A stretch of DNA of 64,000 bases from Roseococcus pinisoli (GTDB taxonomy: Bacteria > Pseudomonadota > Alphaproteobacteria > Acetobacterales > Acetobacteraceae). The stretch covers positions 930,001 through 994,000 of the forward strand of contig NZ_JAHCDA010000001.1 of the NCBI RefSeq assembly GCF_018413645.1, written 5' to 3'. Of the stretch, positions 49,980 to 58,532 are shown piece after piece (position 1 is the stretch's first letter; each line of letters begins with the position of its first letter). The notes beneath the pieces were generated by a model. It worked only from the letters and a program-made list of their open reading frames with translations. It did no database searches and was not told the DNA's origin. The position numbers and the translations under genes were made by a program.

Positions 49980-52519
49980 CCGGGCCGGCCCTTCGCCGTA
50001 AGCGCGCCCTCGCCAGGGCCGCGCTGTGGTGGGAGGCCGCATGGCCGGCTGCCTGGCCGCCTTTGGGCGTGCTGGGCGCCTTCGCCGTCATCGCTCTGCT
50101 CGACCTGCCGGCGCGGCTGCCGGCCTGGCTTCATCTCGTCCTGCTGGTGGCCTTCCTCGGCGCGCTCGGCGGGGCCGGCTGGCGCAGCTGGAAGCTGTTC
50201 CGCCGCCCCGACGCCGCCGCGACGGACCGGCGGCTGGAGCGCGCCAGCGGCCTGCCGCACCGCCCGCTGGCCGCCCTGGCGGACCGCCCCTCCACCACCG
50301 ACCCGGCCGGCCTTGCCTTGTGGGAGGCCCATCAGGCGCGCATGCGGCGGATGATCACCCGGCTGCGCGTGGGGCCACCGCGCCCCGGCCTCGCGGCGCG
50401 GGACCCGCGCGCCCTGCGCGGCGGCCTGCTCGTGGCCCTGGCCGCGGCACTCGGCATCGCCGGGGCGGATGCGCCGGCCCTGCTGGCGCGCGGCCTCATG
50501 CCCGCCTTCGGCCGCGCCGCGCCGCCCGCGCCGCTGCATTTCGAGGCCTGGGTCACGCCGCCGAGCTACACGGGCGCGCCGCCGCTCTTCCTGCCCGCCG
50601 CCGGAGGCGCCGCCACCGTGCCGGCCGGCAGCCGCCTGCAGGTCGCGCTTTCAGGTGGCACCGGCGGCTCGCTCCCCGCCATCTCCGGCGCGCCGGGCCT
50701 CGCCTTCGAGGCGCTGGGCGGCGGCAGCCATACGGCCCAGGCCACGCTCTCGGCCGGGGCGCGGATCGCCATCCAGCGCGAGGGGCGGGAGCTGGTGGCC
50801 TGGAACCTCGCCGTCCAGGCCGATGCGCCGCCCGTCGCCGCCTTCACCGAGGCGCCCGGGCGGGTGCAGCGCGGCCTCGCCCTGCGCCTGCCCTGGCGCG
50901 CCGAGGATGACTGGGGCGTCGCCGCGCTCCGGGCCGAATTCCGCCTCGCCGCCCGGCCCGACGCGCCGCCCCTCACGCTCGACCTGCCCTTGCCCTCCGC
51001 CTCGCCGCGCCAGGCCCGCGGCCTCGCCCAGCCGGACCTCTCGGCGCATCCCTGGGCCGGGCTGCCGGTGGTCCTGCGCCTGATCGCCCGCGACGGCGCC
51101 AGCCAGGAAGGCGCCTCGGAGGAGGTCCGCCTCGACCTGCCGGAGCGGAGCTTCAACCATCCCGTCGCCCGCGCCCTGATCGAGGTGCGCAAGGCGCTCT
51201 CGGTGAATCCCGGCGCCCGCGGCGCGGCGATGCGCGAGCTGGACCGGATCGCCGGCGAGCCCGACGCCTTCGAGCATGATCCCGCCACCTTGCTGACGCT
51301 GCGCACCACGCGCGGCCAGCTCCAGCGCGACCGCCGGTCCGAGGCCATCGACGAGGTGCAGGAGCTGCTGTGGGAGGCGGCCCTCGCGCTCGAGGAAGGC
51401 CGGGACGGCCGCACCGCCCGTGCCCTGGCCGAAGCGCAGCGCCAGCTGAGCGAGGCGCTGAACGAGGCCGAGCGCAACCCGCAGGACGAGCAGCAGCGCA
51501 GCGAGGTCCAGCGCCGCATCGAGGAGCTGCGCGAGGCCATCCGCCGCCACCTGGAGGCCCTGGCCGAACGCCTGCAGCGCGAGAATGCGGAGGCGCTGCC
51601 CTATGACCCGCAGCAGCGCATGCTCGACCAGCGCGACATGGACCGCCGCACCCGCCGCATGGAGGAAGCCGCGCGCGAGAACCGCATGGAGGATGCCCGC
51701 CGCGAGCTGGCCGAGCTCGAGGAAATGCTCCGCGCCCTTCAGGAGGGCCGGATGGCCCGCGGCGAGAATCCCGAGCGGCAGCGGCAGCGCGAGCGCGGCC
51801 AGCAGCAGATGGGCGCCGTGCAGGACATGGTCCGGCGCCAGGGCGAGATGCTCGACCAGGGGCAGCGCCGCGCCGAGCAGCAGGAGCAGCGCGACCAGCA
51901 GGAGCGTCGGCAGCGGCAGCAATCGCCCTGGAGCCGCTCGCCCTCCCCGGATCAGGACCAGACCGGGCGCCAAGCCCAGAGCGACGCCCAGGCCGAGGGC
52001 CGCCGCCAGCGCGCGCTCCGCCGCGCCTTGGGCGAGCTCATGCAGCAGCAGGGCGACCTGACCGGCGAGATCCCCGAGGCCCTCGGCCGCGCCGATCAGG
52101 CGATGCGCGAGGCGCAGGAAGCGCTCGGCAATGGCACCGATGCCCGCCCGCACCAGCAGGAGGCCATGCGTCGCCTCCAGGAGGGCGGCCGCCAGATGGC
52201 GCAGCAGATGCAGCGCCAGTTCGGCCAGGGGCAAGGCGAAGGCCAGGGCGAAGGCGATGAGGGCGAGCCCGGCGACATGGAGATGGGCGGCCAGGGCGAC
52301 GAGGGCGAGCAGCAGCTGGGCGAGGGGCGCGATCCGCTCGGCCGGCGCAGCCGCGAGAGCACCGGCAATGCCGATAATGGCGGCGATACCCGCGTGCCGG
52401 AGGAAGCCGAGCTCCTGCGCACCCGCCGCCTGCAGGAGGAGCTGCGCCGCCGCGGCGCCGAGCGCGAGCGCCCCTCCGAGGAGCTGGAATACATCGACCG
52501 CCTGCTGCGGCGGTTCTGA
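49976..52519 (+). CDS. DUF4175/TIGR02302 family membrane protein
   Basis: The 847-residue product has two to three N-terminal membrane segments ('GVLGAFAVIALLDLPARLP', 'LHLVLLVAFLGALGGAGW') and a large beta-rich middle. From about residue 480 there is a long Gln/Glu/Arg-rich helical region with low-complexity repeats ('RRAEQQEQRDQQERRQRQQ'), then a Gly/Glu-rich acidic tail. This is the alphaproteobacterial TIGR02302 family, conserved but of unknown function; an envelope role is likely. It is coupled to lysA by an ATGA overlap. The coiled-coil region suggests oligomerisation. The last 60 residues carry an Arg-rich conserved end. Confidence 0.9.
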   Translation: MTGPALRRKRALARAALWWEAAWPAAWPPLGVLGAFAVIALLDLPARLPAWLHLVLLVAFLGALGGAGWRSWKLFRRPDAAATDRRLERASGLPHRPLAALADRPSTTDPAGLALWEAHQARMRRMITRLRVGPPRPGLAARDPRALRGGLLVALAAALGIAGADAPALLARGLMPAFGRAAPPAPLHFEAWVTPPSYTGAPPLFLPAAGGAATVPAGSRLQVALSGGTGGSLPAISGAPGLAFEALGGGSHTAQATLSAGARIAIQREGRELVAWNLAVQADAPPVAAFTEAPGRVQRGLALRLPWRAEDDWGVAALRAEFRLAARPDAPPLTLDLPLPSASPRQARGLAQPDLSAHPWAGLPVVLRLIARDGASQEGASEEVRLDLPERSFNHPVARALIEVRKALSVNPGARGAAMRELDRIAGEPDAFEHDPATLLTLRTTRGQLQRDRRSEAIDEVQELLWEAALALEEGRDGRTARALAEAQRQLSEALNEAERNPQDEQQRSEVQRRIEELREAIRRHLEALAERLQRENAEALPYDPQQRMLDQRDMDRRTRRMEEAARENRMEDARRELAELEEMLRALQEGRMARGENPERQRQRERGQQQMGAVQDMVRRQGEMLDQGQRRAEQQEQRDQQERRQRQQSPWSRSPSPDQDQTGRQAQSDAQAEGRRQRALRRALGELMQQQGDLTGEIPEALGRADQAMREAQEALGNGTDARPHQQEAMRRLQEGGRQMAQQMQRQFGQGQGEGQGEGDEGEPGDMEMGGQGDEGEQQLGEGRDPLGRRSRESTGNADNGGDTRVPEEAELLRTRRLQEELRRRGAERERPSEELEYIDRLLRRF

Positions 52520-52528
52520 AGCCTTTTT

Positions 52529-52558
52529 ACCCGATCGGATGGTTCCATCTGGTCGGGG
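52529..52558. repeat. 30-bp intergenic repeat, copy A
   Basis: This 30-bp imperfect palindrome (arms CCGATCGGATG / CATCTGGTCGG around GTTC) lies between two convergent genes. Its reverse complement matches copy B at 62837-62866 in 27 of 30 positions. It forms an 11-bp RNA stem with two G-U pairs. Confidence 0.75.
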
Positions 52559-52573
52559 CGAAGCCCCGCGCGG

Positions 52574-53800
52574 TCAGGCCAGCGCCGAGCGCGTCCGGTG
52601 CTGGCGCCTCAGCAGGAAGATCATGATCGCGAGCTGGACCAGGTTGAAGGCGATCCCCACCCACCAGGCCGCCGCGTAGAAGCCCACGCGATCGTAGATC
52701 GCGCCGGCGAGCCAGGCGCCGAAGGCCATGCCGCCCAGGCTGGCGAAGAGCATGAGCGGCACGCGCCAGCTGGCCTCCGCGGCGGGGAAGAGCGCCCGGA
52801 CCGCCATCACATACGCCGGGACGATGCCGCCGAAGCCCAGCCCATAGGCGGCCGAGACGAAGAACAGCCCAGCCTCGTCCTGCGTCGCGAGGAAGCCCAG
52901 CATCCCCACGACCTGCGCCAGGGATCCGAGGAAGATCGTCCACAATCCGCCGATCTTGTCCGACAGCCAGCCCCAGAATTGCCGGGCGACGAAAGCCGAG
53001 AGCAGCAGGACCGACAGCATCGAGGCGCCGCGCGACGCGGAGATGCCCAGATCGCCGCAGAAGGCCACCAGATGCGCCGCCGGCATCGCCATGGGCACGC
53101 AGCAGAGGAAGGAGCAGGCGGCGATCAGGAACAGCGCCATGTTGGGCGCCATGCCCAGCACACGGCCGCCGGAGGCCGCCTGGAGGGCGCCGGGCTCCAC
53201 CTGCGGCACCGGCGGCGGCCGCAGCACCGCCAGGGCGATGGCGAAGACGACGACGGCCGCCAGGATGCCATAGGCCTGCATGGTCGTCTGCCAGCCGAAG
53301 ACGGCGATGGTGCGCTCGAAGACGAAGGGCCAGATGAAGCCGGCGATGTACTGGCCCGAGGAGACCAGGGCCAGCGCCGCGCCCCGCCGCCGGTCGAACC
53401 ACAGCGAGACATAGGCGAACATCGGCGGAAACAGCGCGCCATTGCCGAAGAACCCCACACCGAGCCCGATTCCGACCAGCAGGGACCAGGAACTGCCGAG
53501 GGAGGCGAGAAAAAGCCCCGCGCAGATGGCCACGCCGCCCAGGATCGCCACGGCGCGTTGCCCGAACCGGGCCGCGAGCAGCCCGCAGGCGACCCCACCC
53601 AGCCCGCTGCCCAGATAGGCAACGGCACTTCCCAGCGAGGGCAGCGAGCGCCCGGTTCCGAGCGTTTCCGTGATGGGAACGAGGCCCACGACGACGATGA
53701 GCGGCGCCCCCGCGGCCATGGCGAGCATCGCCAGCGCCGCGATGGCGATCCGCCACGATTGGCGCGTCTCGATGCTGACCGTTCCGGCGGCATCCGGCAT
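52574..53800 (-). CDS. MFS transporter, oxalate:formate-antiporter-like
   Basis: The 408-residue product has about 12 membrane segments, the loop 'CGLLAARFGQRAVAILGG' after helix 2 and 'RQFWGWLSDKIGGLWTI' in the second half, with 'WFDRRRGAALALVSSGQYIAGFIWPFVFE' as in monocarboxylate/OxlT-type MFS members. The ATG at 53800 is preceded by GGGGGAA. Its end faces the DUF4175 gene across the 30-bp repeat. The substrate is unknown; carboxylates are typical of this branch. Confidence 0.88.
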   Translation of the reverse strand: MPDAAGTVSIETRQSWRIAIAALAMLAMAAGAPLIVVVGLVPITETLGTGRSLPSLGSAVAYLGSGLGGVACGLLAARFGQRAVAILGGVAICAGLFLASLGSSWSLLVGIGLGVGFFGNGALFPPMFAYVSLWFDRRRGAALALVSSGQYIAGFIWPFVFERTIAVFGWQTTMQAYGILAAVVVFAIALAVLRPPPVPQVEPGALQAASGGRVLGMAPNMALFLIAACSFLCCVPMAMPAAHLVAFCGDLGISASRGASMLSVLLLSAFVARQFWGWLSDKIGGLWTIFLGSLAQVVGMLGFLATQDEAGLFFVSAAYGLGFGGIVPAYVMAVRALFPAAEASWRVPLMLFASLGGMAFGAWLAGAIYDRVGFYAAAWWVGIAFNLVQLAIMIFLLRRQHRTRSALA

Positions 53801-53838
53801 GTGGTGTTTCCCCCGACCGTACTCTCGGCCGAAGCGAT

Positions 53839-54477
53839 TCAGCCGTCCAGGCCCGCCAGATAGCTCGCCACCTGCCCCATGCCGTCGACATGCGGCACGC
53901 CGAGGCCCGGCAGGATGCCCAGCACCCGGCATCCGGCGGCCACGCCGGCCGCGGCGCCCGTCGCGCTGTCCTCCACGACCAGGCATTCGCCGGGCGGCAG
54001 GCCGCAGGCGCTTGCCGCCGCCAGGTAGATGTCGGGCGCGGGCTTGGGCCGGGGGACGTCCTGGAAGCTGAAGATCCGGCCTTCGAAATAGGAACCGAAG
54101 CCAAGAACCCGCATCTTCATGGCCAGCTCCCCGCGCGAGGAGTTGGAGCAGAGCGCCATGGGCAGCCCAGCCGCCTCGGCCGCCCTCAGCGCCTCCTCCG
54201 CGCCCGGGATGGGCTGCAGGCCATGGGCGAATTCTCCCTCGATGCGCTTGCCGAGCGCCTGGGCCCAGCCCTGCGGCAGGGAGCCGAGGCGGGCCTCGAT
54301 CCGGACCTGCATGTCCGGCAGGGCCATGCCGAGGAATTCGCGCTGCGCGCCATGCGTGTCCATCGGCCAGCCGAGCGCCGTCAGCTCCTCCGCGACGATC
54401 CTGTTGGCCAGCCCTTCGCTGTCGGCGAGCACGCCGTCGCAGTCGAAGAGGACGGCACGGACGGGGAGGGGCCTCAT
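53839..54477 (-). CDS. HAD-superfamily phosphatase (beta-phosphoglucomutase/phosphoglycolate-phosphatase-like)
   Basis: The 212-residue product has HAD motif I 'AVLFDCDGVLADSEGLANRIV', motif II 'MALCSNSSRGELAMKM', motif III in 'PRPKPAPDIYLAAASACGLPPGECLVVEDSATG' and a cap of the beta-phosphoglucomutase subfamily. It removes phosphate from a small substrate, possibly a sugar phosphate. The ATG at 54477 overlaps the hemH stop as ATGA, so it is translated with hemH. The link with heme synthesis is not explained. Confidence 0.9.
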   Translation of the reverse strand: MRPLPVRAVLFDCDGVLADSEGLANRIVAEELTALGWPMDTHGAQREFLGMALPDMQVRIEARLGSLPQGWAQALGKRIEGEFAHGLQPIPGAEEALRAAEAAGLPMALCSNSSRGELAMKMRVLGFGSYFEGRIFSFQDVPRPKPAPDIYLAAASACGLPPGECLVVEDSATGAAAGVAAGCRVLGILPGLGVPHVDGMGQVASYLAGLDG

Positions 54478-55556
54478 GCCGCCTTCGCCGCCAGCGACTG
54501 GGCCCTGGCATGCGGGCAATCCGTGTGCTGCCGCGGGCATTGGCGCGCGCCGGCGAAGCTGCACAGCGTCCGCGCCGAATGCTGCGCCCGCCGCGTCAGG
54601 TCGGCCAGGGATTGGATGAAGGCATGGTCGGAATTCTGCGCCGGCACCCGGAAATATCCCGGAATTCCAAGGCTTTCACCAATATGGCGATATTCGACGT
54701 CGAGTTCGACGAGGGTTTCCGAATGCTCGGAAACGAAGGCGATGGGGCAGATCAGCACCGCCACCTTTTCGGCGGCGGCGCGTCGGATCTCCTCCTCCGT
54801 GGAAGGGCCGATCCATTTCTGCGGCGTGACGCGCGACTGGTAGCAGACCACGTGGTCGAGGCCCGGCTCGTCCATCGCGCCCACGACGGCAGCCATCGTC
54901 TGCTCCACCTGCCATTGGTAGGGATCGCCCGCCTTGATGATCCGCTCGGGCAGGCCGTGCGCCGAGAAGAGCACGCGCAGCTTCACGCCCTCCGGCAGCG
55001 CCGCGCGCGCCTTGGCCTGGGCCTCCCGGACCAGCCGGGCCGTGGCCCCCGCGAAGCCGGCATCGGAATGAAAGCAGCAGAGCGTCGTCGTCGGCCGCGC
55101 GAGGCCGATCGCGGCGCAGGCGTCGTGCCAGGCGGCGATGGAGCTTCCCGTCGTGGTCGAGGAATATTGCGGGTAGAGCGGAACCAGCAGGACCTCGGCC
55201 GGGTCAAAGGCCTTCACCGCCCGCGCGGCCTCGTCCGAGAAGGGGTGCCAGTAGCGCATCGCCACGAAGCAGCGGTACTCGCTGCCCGGCTCCTTCGCCG
55301 CCAGCGCGGCCTCGAGCGCGCGGGCCTGCTGCTCCGTCAGCTCGCGGAGCGGCGATCCCCCGCCGAGGATGTCGTAATTCTCGCGCGCGGCCTTGGTCCG
55401 GCGCCAGGCGATGAGCCGGCCGAGCCAGGGACGCACGAAGGACGGCACGCGCAGGATCGCCGGGTCGGTGAAAAGGTTGACCAGAAAGGGCCGCACAGCC
55501 TCCGGGCCGTCGGGCCCGCCGAGGTTGAAGAGCACCACCGCTATGCGCCGGGTCAT
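54474..55556 (-). CDS. hemH: Ferrochelatase HemH with C-terminal Cys-rich tail
   Basis: The 360-residue product has 'AVVLFNLGGPDGPEAVRPFLVNLF', 'YPQYSSTTTGSSIAAWHDA', 'FSAHGLPERIIKAGDPY', 'VVCYQSRVTPQKWIGPSTE' and 'PIAFVSEHSETLVELDVEY'. The catalytic His is in SAHGLPE. It inserts ferrous iron into protoporphyrin IX. The C-terminus has three cysteines spaced C-x7-C-x6-C, resembling the [2Fe-2S] ligand region found in some ferrochelatases. It lies just downstream of hemE, 61 bp away. Confidence 0.96.
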   Translation of the reverse strand: MTRRIAVVLFNLGGPDGPEAVRPFLVNLFTDPAILRVPSFVRPWLGRLIAWRRTKAARENYDILGGGSPLRELTEQQARALEAALAAKEPGSEYRCFVAMRYWHPFSDEAARAVKAFDPAEVLLVPLYPQYSSTTTGSSIAAWHDACAAIGLARPTTTLCCFHSDAGFAGATARLVREAQAKARAALPEGVKLRVLFSAHGLPERIIKAGDPYQWQVEQTMAAVVGAMDEPGLDHVVCYQSRVTPQKWIGPSTEEEIRRAAAEKVAVLICPIAFVSEHSETLVELDVEYRHIGESLGIPGYFRVPAQNSDHAFIQSLADLTRRAQHSARTLCSFAGARQCPRQHTDCPHARAQSLAAKAA

Positions 55557-55617
55557 CTGCCGATCCTGATCATCCCGGGGGACATACCCGCTCTTGCCCG
55601 GCTTACAAGCCTTCTGA

Positions 55618-56655
55618 TCACGCCGTCCGGAGCAGCCTCATCAAGGCCGATACATGTTCGGGCGGGGTCGGCTGCTCCACGCCATGGCCCAGGTTGAAGA
55701 TGAAGGGCCGCCCCTTCATGGCCGCCAGGATGCCCTGAGCTTCGCGCTGGAGGGCCTCACCCCCCGCCAGCAGGGCCTCCGGGTCCAGGTTGCCCTGAAG
55801 GGCCAGGGAGGCCGGGATATGGGCCGCAGCCCATACTGGATCCATGGCCGTATCCATCGCGACGGCCTGGACCCCCGTGGAGGCCGCGTATTCGACCAGC
55901 ATGGGGCCGGCGAGGCGGGGGAAGCCAATGACCGGAATGTCCGGCCGGGCCGCCTTCAGCGCCGCGCGGAGCCGCGCCGTGGGCTCGATCACCCATTTGC
56001 GGAAGGCCGAAGGGGGCAATTGGCCGGCCCAGCTGTCGAAGATCATCAGCACCTCGGCCCCCGCTTCGGCCTGGGCGAGCAGGTAGGCCAGCGTCGCCGC
56101 CTCCAGCTTCGCGAGGATTTCCCCGAAAAAGGCCGGATCCTGGTGCAGCAGCCGGCGGGCCTGCTTGAACTCGCCGCCGCCTTTGCCCTCGATCATGTAG
56201 CAGGCGACCGTCCAGAGCCCGCCCGAGAAGCCGATCAGCGTCGTCGTCGGGTGCTCGGCCTCCAGGGCCGCGCGCACGCGGCGCACCGTTTCCATGATGG
56301 GCGCGGCCTTGGCTGCCGCACCCGCGACGTCCAGCGCCTCGAGCCCCGCGCGGTCGCGGATGGGCGGCAGGCGGGGGCCCTCACCCTCCGCGAAGGTCAG
56401 GCCCTGACCCATCGCCCAGGGCACGATCAGGATGTCGGAGAACAAAATGGCCGCGTCGACGCCGTAACGCCGCACGGGCTGCAGCGTGACCTCGGCTGCG
56501 AGCTCAGGATTTAGGCACAGGCTCATGAAGTTGCCCGCCTGGGCGCGGGTTGCCCGGTATTCGGGCAGGTGACGACCGGCCTGGCGCATAAGCCAAGCGG
56601 GCGGGGGCCATACTCCCTCGCCGGAGAGGACCTTCAGAATGGGCTTCGCTGACAT
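55618..56655 (-). CDS. hemE: Uroporphyrinogen decarboxylase HemE
   Basis: The 345-residue product has 'PPPAWLMRQAGRHLPEYRATRAQAGNFMSL', 'AAILFSDILIVPWAMGQGLTFAEGEGP' and 'LIGFSGGLWTVACYMIEGKG', all hallmarks of HemE. It removes four carboxyl groups from uroporphyrinogen III. I chose the ATG at 56655; the frame is open to a TTG at 56739, but those 28 codons are encoded by the candidate oriC and look unstructured. hemH follows. A homopurine tract (56671-56694) lies 15 bp upstream. Confidence 0.95.
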   Translation of the reverse strand: MSAKPILKVLSGEGVWPPPAWLMRQAGRHLPEYRATRAQAGNFMSLCLNPELAAEVTLQPVRRYGVDAAILFSDILIVPWAMGQGLTFAEGEGPRLPPIRDRAGLEALDVAGAAAKAAPIMETVRRVRAALEAEHPTTTLIGFSGGLWTVACYMIEGKGGGEFKQARRLLHQDPAFFGEILAKLEAATLAYLLAQAEAGAEVLMIFDSWAGQLPPSAFRKWVIEPTARLRAALKAARPDIPVIGFPRLAGPMLVEYAASTGVQAVAMDTAMDPVWAAAHIPASLALQGNLDPEALLAGGEALQREAQGILAAMKGRPFIFNLGHGVEQPTPPEHVSALMRLLRTA

Positions 56656-56719
56656 GGCCGGGACCAAACCAGAGAAAAAGGAAAAGAAGAAGAGTCTGGG
56701 TGGTGGTGAAGGTAGGGCC

Positions 56720-56728
56720 TGTGGATAA
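56720..56728 (-). promoter_or_regulatory. DnaA box 1 (perfect)
   Basis: TGTGGATAA is the reverse complement of the consensus DnaA box TTATCCACA. It forms one arm of a 12-bp inverted repeat with the second box. Confidence 0.8.
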
Positions 56729-56751
56729 CGAGGACCCAATTCAGCGGGATT

Positions 56752-56760
56752 TTATCCACA
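56752..56760 (+). promoter_or_regulatory. DnaA box 2 (perfect)
   Basis: TTATCCACA matches the consensus exactly, 23 bp from box 1 and in opposite orientation. It is followed by GGC, which extends the inverted repeat to 12 bp. Confidence 0.8.
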
Positions 56761-56950
56761 GGCTTTTCCGCCGGATTGACTCGTTGCGAATCCCGCCGCG
56801 CGCTTCGCCGTCGTTAATCGATCCGGAATGCCGGAGACCTTGTCCTCGAATCATACAGGGGCGGGAAATTTGCGCCGGTTGTCCCCGCTGACACGCCCGC
56901 CATTGCCGCGACCCCCTTTCCATCCCCATCATCCCCACAACCCCACAAAG

Positions 56951-56959
56951 TGATCCACA
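56951..56959 (+). promoter_or_regulatory. DnaA box 3 (one mismatch)
   Basis: TGATCCACA has a single mismatch to TTATCCACA. It lies six bases before the start codon of the PPDK regulator, so a bound DnaA could also influence that gene. Confidence 0.55.
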
Positions 56960-56964
56960 GGCTT

Positions 56965-57855
56965 ATGTCCCCCCGGCCCACAACCAATCTCCACCTGGTC
57001 TCCGACAGCACGGGCGAGACGCTGAACAGCATCTCGCGCGCCGTCATCGCCCGTTTCGACAGCCCGGGGATCATCCAGCACCGGTGGTTCCTGGTCCGCT
57101 CGCGGATGAATCTCGACCGCGTGATCGAGGGGATCGAGCAGGAGCCAGGTCCCGTCATCTTCACCCTGGTGGACAGCAGCCTGCGCCTCGCGCTCGAGGA
57201 AACCTGCGCCCGCCTGGGCGTGGCCTGCCTCTCGGTCCTCGACGGCGTCACGGAGATCCTGCAGGCGGCGATCGGCACCCGGGCGCAGGAAAAGCGCGCC
57301 GCCCAGCATGTGATGGACGCCGACTACTTCCGCCGGATCGACGCCATGCACTACGTCCTCAGCCATGATGACGGGCAGGGCACGGCGGGCATCGCCAATG
57401 CGGACGTCGTGCTGGTCGGTGTTTCCCGCAGCAGCAAGACGCCGACCTGTTTCTACCTGGCCAACCGGGGGGTGAAGGCGGCGAACATCCCCTTCGTTCC
57501 GGGTGCGGCCACGCCGCCGGAGCTCGACAATCCGCCCTGCCCCGTCGTGGGCCTGACCATCGACCCGGCCGCGCTGATCGACATCCGCCGGCACCGGCTG
57601 CGCATCATCGGCGCCGACGGCATGCGCATGGGGGAGAGCCAATATGTGGACCCCGAGGCGGTGAAGAAGGAGATCCTCGCCGCCCGTCGCCTCTGCGCCG
57701 CGCGCGGATGGCCGGTCATCGACGTCACGCGCCGCTCCATCGAGGAGACGGCGGTGACGGTGATGCAGCAGGTCGACCTCTGGCACCTGAAGCACGCCAA
57801 GGCCTCGGTCGCGCCGGAGGATCCGGCGACCACCATCCTGGGCACCAAGCCGTGA
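56965..57855 (+). CDS. Pyruvate,phosphate dikinase/PEP synthase regulatory protein (DUF299)
   Basis: The 296-residue product has a P-loop-like GVSRSSKT near Gly152-Thr159 in '[33 protein letters not shown]', with the N-terminal '[24 protein letters not shown]' of this family. It is a bifunctional ADP-dependent kinase and phosphate-dependent phosphorylase acting on PPDK or PEP synthase. I chose the ATG at 56965; an in-frame GTG at 56950 overlaps a DnaA box. Its stop overlaps the GTG of maf. The family is the RP001-type origin neighbour in alphaproteobacteria. Confidence 0.95.
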   Translation: MSPRPTTNLHLVSDSTGETLNSISRAVIARFDSPGIIQHRWFLVRSRMNLDRVIEGIEQEPGPVIFTLVDSSLRLALEETCARLGVACLSVLDGVTEILQAAIGTRAQEKRAAQHVMDADYFRRIDAMHYVLSHDDGQGTAGIANADVVLVGVSRSSKTPTCFYLANRGVKAANIPFVPGAATPPELDNPPCPVVGLTIDPAALIDIRRHRLRIIGADGMRMGESQYVDPEAVKKEILAARRLCAARGWPVIDVTRRSIEETAVTVMQQVDLWHLKHAKASVAPEDPATTILGTKP

Positions 57856-58445
57856 GGATCATCCTGGCGTCGCAAAGCCTGGCCCGCCGCGCCCTGCTCG
57901 AAGGGGCGGGGATCCACTTCGAGGCCATGCCCGCCGCGGTGGACGAGGCCGCCATCAAGGAAAGCGCGCAGGCCGAGGGCCTGCCGCCGGCCGAGGCGGC
58001 CACCATGCTGGCCGATGCCAAGGCCGCGCGCATCGCGCGGCGGCATCCGGACGCGATCGTCATCGGCGCCGACCAGCTCCTGGTCTGCGAGGGCGAATGG
58101 TTCGACAAGCCGGCCGACCTGGAGGCAGCGCGCGCCCATCTTGAGCGACTGCGCCACCGCCCGCACGAGCTGGTGACCGCCACCGTCGTCTGGCGGGACG
58201 GCCAGCGCGCCTGGCATCACGTCGCCACGCCGCGGCTGGTGATGCGCGACTTCTCCGAGGCCTTCCTCGACGCCTATCTCGCGAAGGAGGGCGCTTTCGT
58301 GACCTCCAGCGTCGGCGCCTACCGGCTGGAGGGGATGGGCATCCAGCTCATGCGCGAGATCCGGGGCGATCATTCGGCCATCCTGGGCCTGCCGCTGCTG
58401 CCGCTGCTTTCCTATCTGCGGGATTCCGGCGTCATCGCCCGCTGA
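57852..58445 (+). CDS. maf: Maf-family nucleotide pyrophosphatase
   Basis: The 197-residue product starts '[30 protein letters not shown]' (SxxR motif with a Ser-Gln variation) and has '[18 protein letters not shown]' and '[30 protein letters not shown]'. Maf proteins hydrolyse non-canonical nucleotides and affect septum formation. The start is a GTG overlapping the stop of the preceding gene. This adjacency is common near alphaproteobacterial origins. aroE and coaE, often found next, are not present here. Confidence 0.93.
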   Translation: MRIILASQSLARRALLEGAGIHFEAMPAAVDEAAIKESAQAEGLPPAEAATMLADAKAARIARRHPDAIVIGADQLLVCEGEWFDKPADLEAARAHLERLRHRPHELVTATVVWRDGQRAWHHVATPRLVMRDFSEAFLDAYLAKEGAFVTSSVGAYRLEGMGIQLMREIRGDHSAILGLPLLPLLSYLRDSGVIAR

Positions 58446-58532
58446 ACGGATCGAGCTTCGCCGAAAAGTTGCCGGGCCTCCGGGCCCGCGCTACCAAAAC
58501 GGCAAGCAACGGCAAATAACAGGAAACGTCCC

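Larger units (their letters stand above)
56656..56964. other. oriC: Candidate chromosomal replication origin (oriC)
   Basis: The 309-bp gap between hemE and the PPDK regulator has two perfect DnaA boxes TTATCCACA at 56720-56728 (minus orientation) and 56752-56760 (plus). They sit within a 12-bp perfect inverted repeat (56717-56728 and 56752-56763). A one-mismatch box TGATCCACA lies at 56951-56959. It also has four GANTC sites (56692, 56778, 56788, 56848) and a 24-base homopurine tract (56671-56694). In several alphaproteobacteria the origin lies between hemE and this regulator gene. Function is inferred from motif density and position. Confidence 0.75.

Noticed and set aside
56656-56739. A longer HemE starting at a TTG
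   Set aside because: The added residues are low-complexity and are encoded by the origin-like region; the ATG at 56655 gives the normal length.
56950-56964. A GTG start for the PPDK regulator
   Set aside because: It overlaps a DnaA-box-like sequence; the ATG at 56965 gives the family N-terminus, although the GTG cannot be ruled out.
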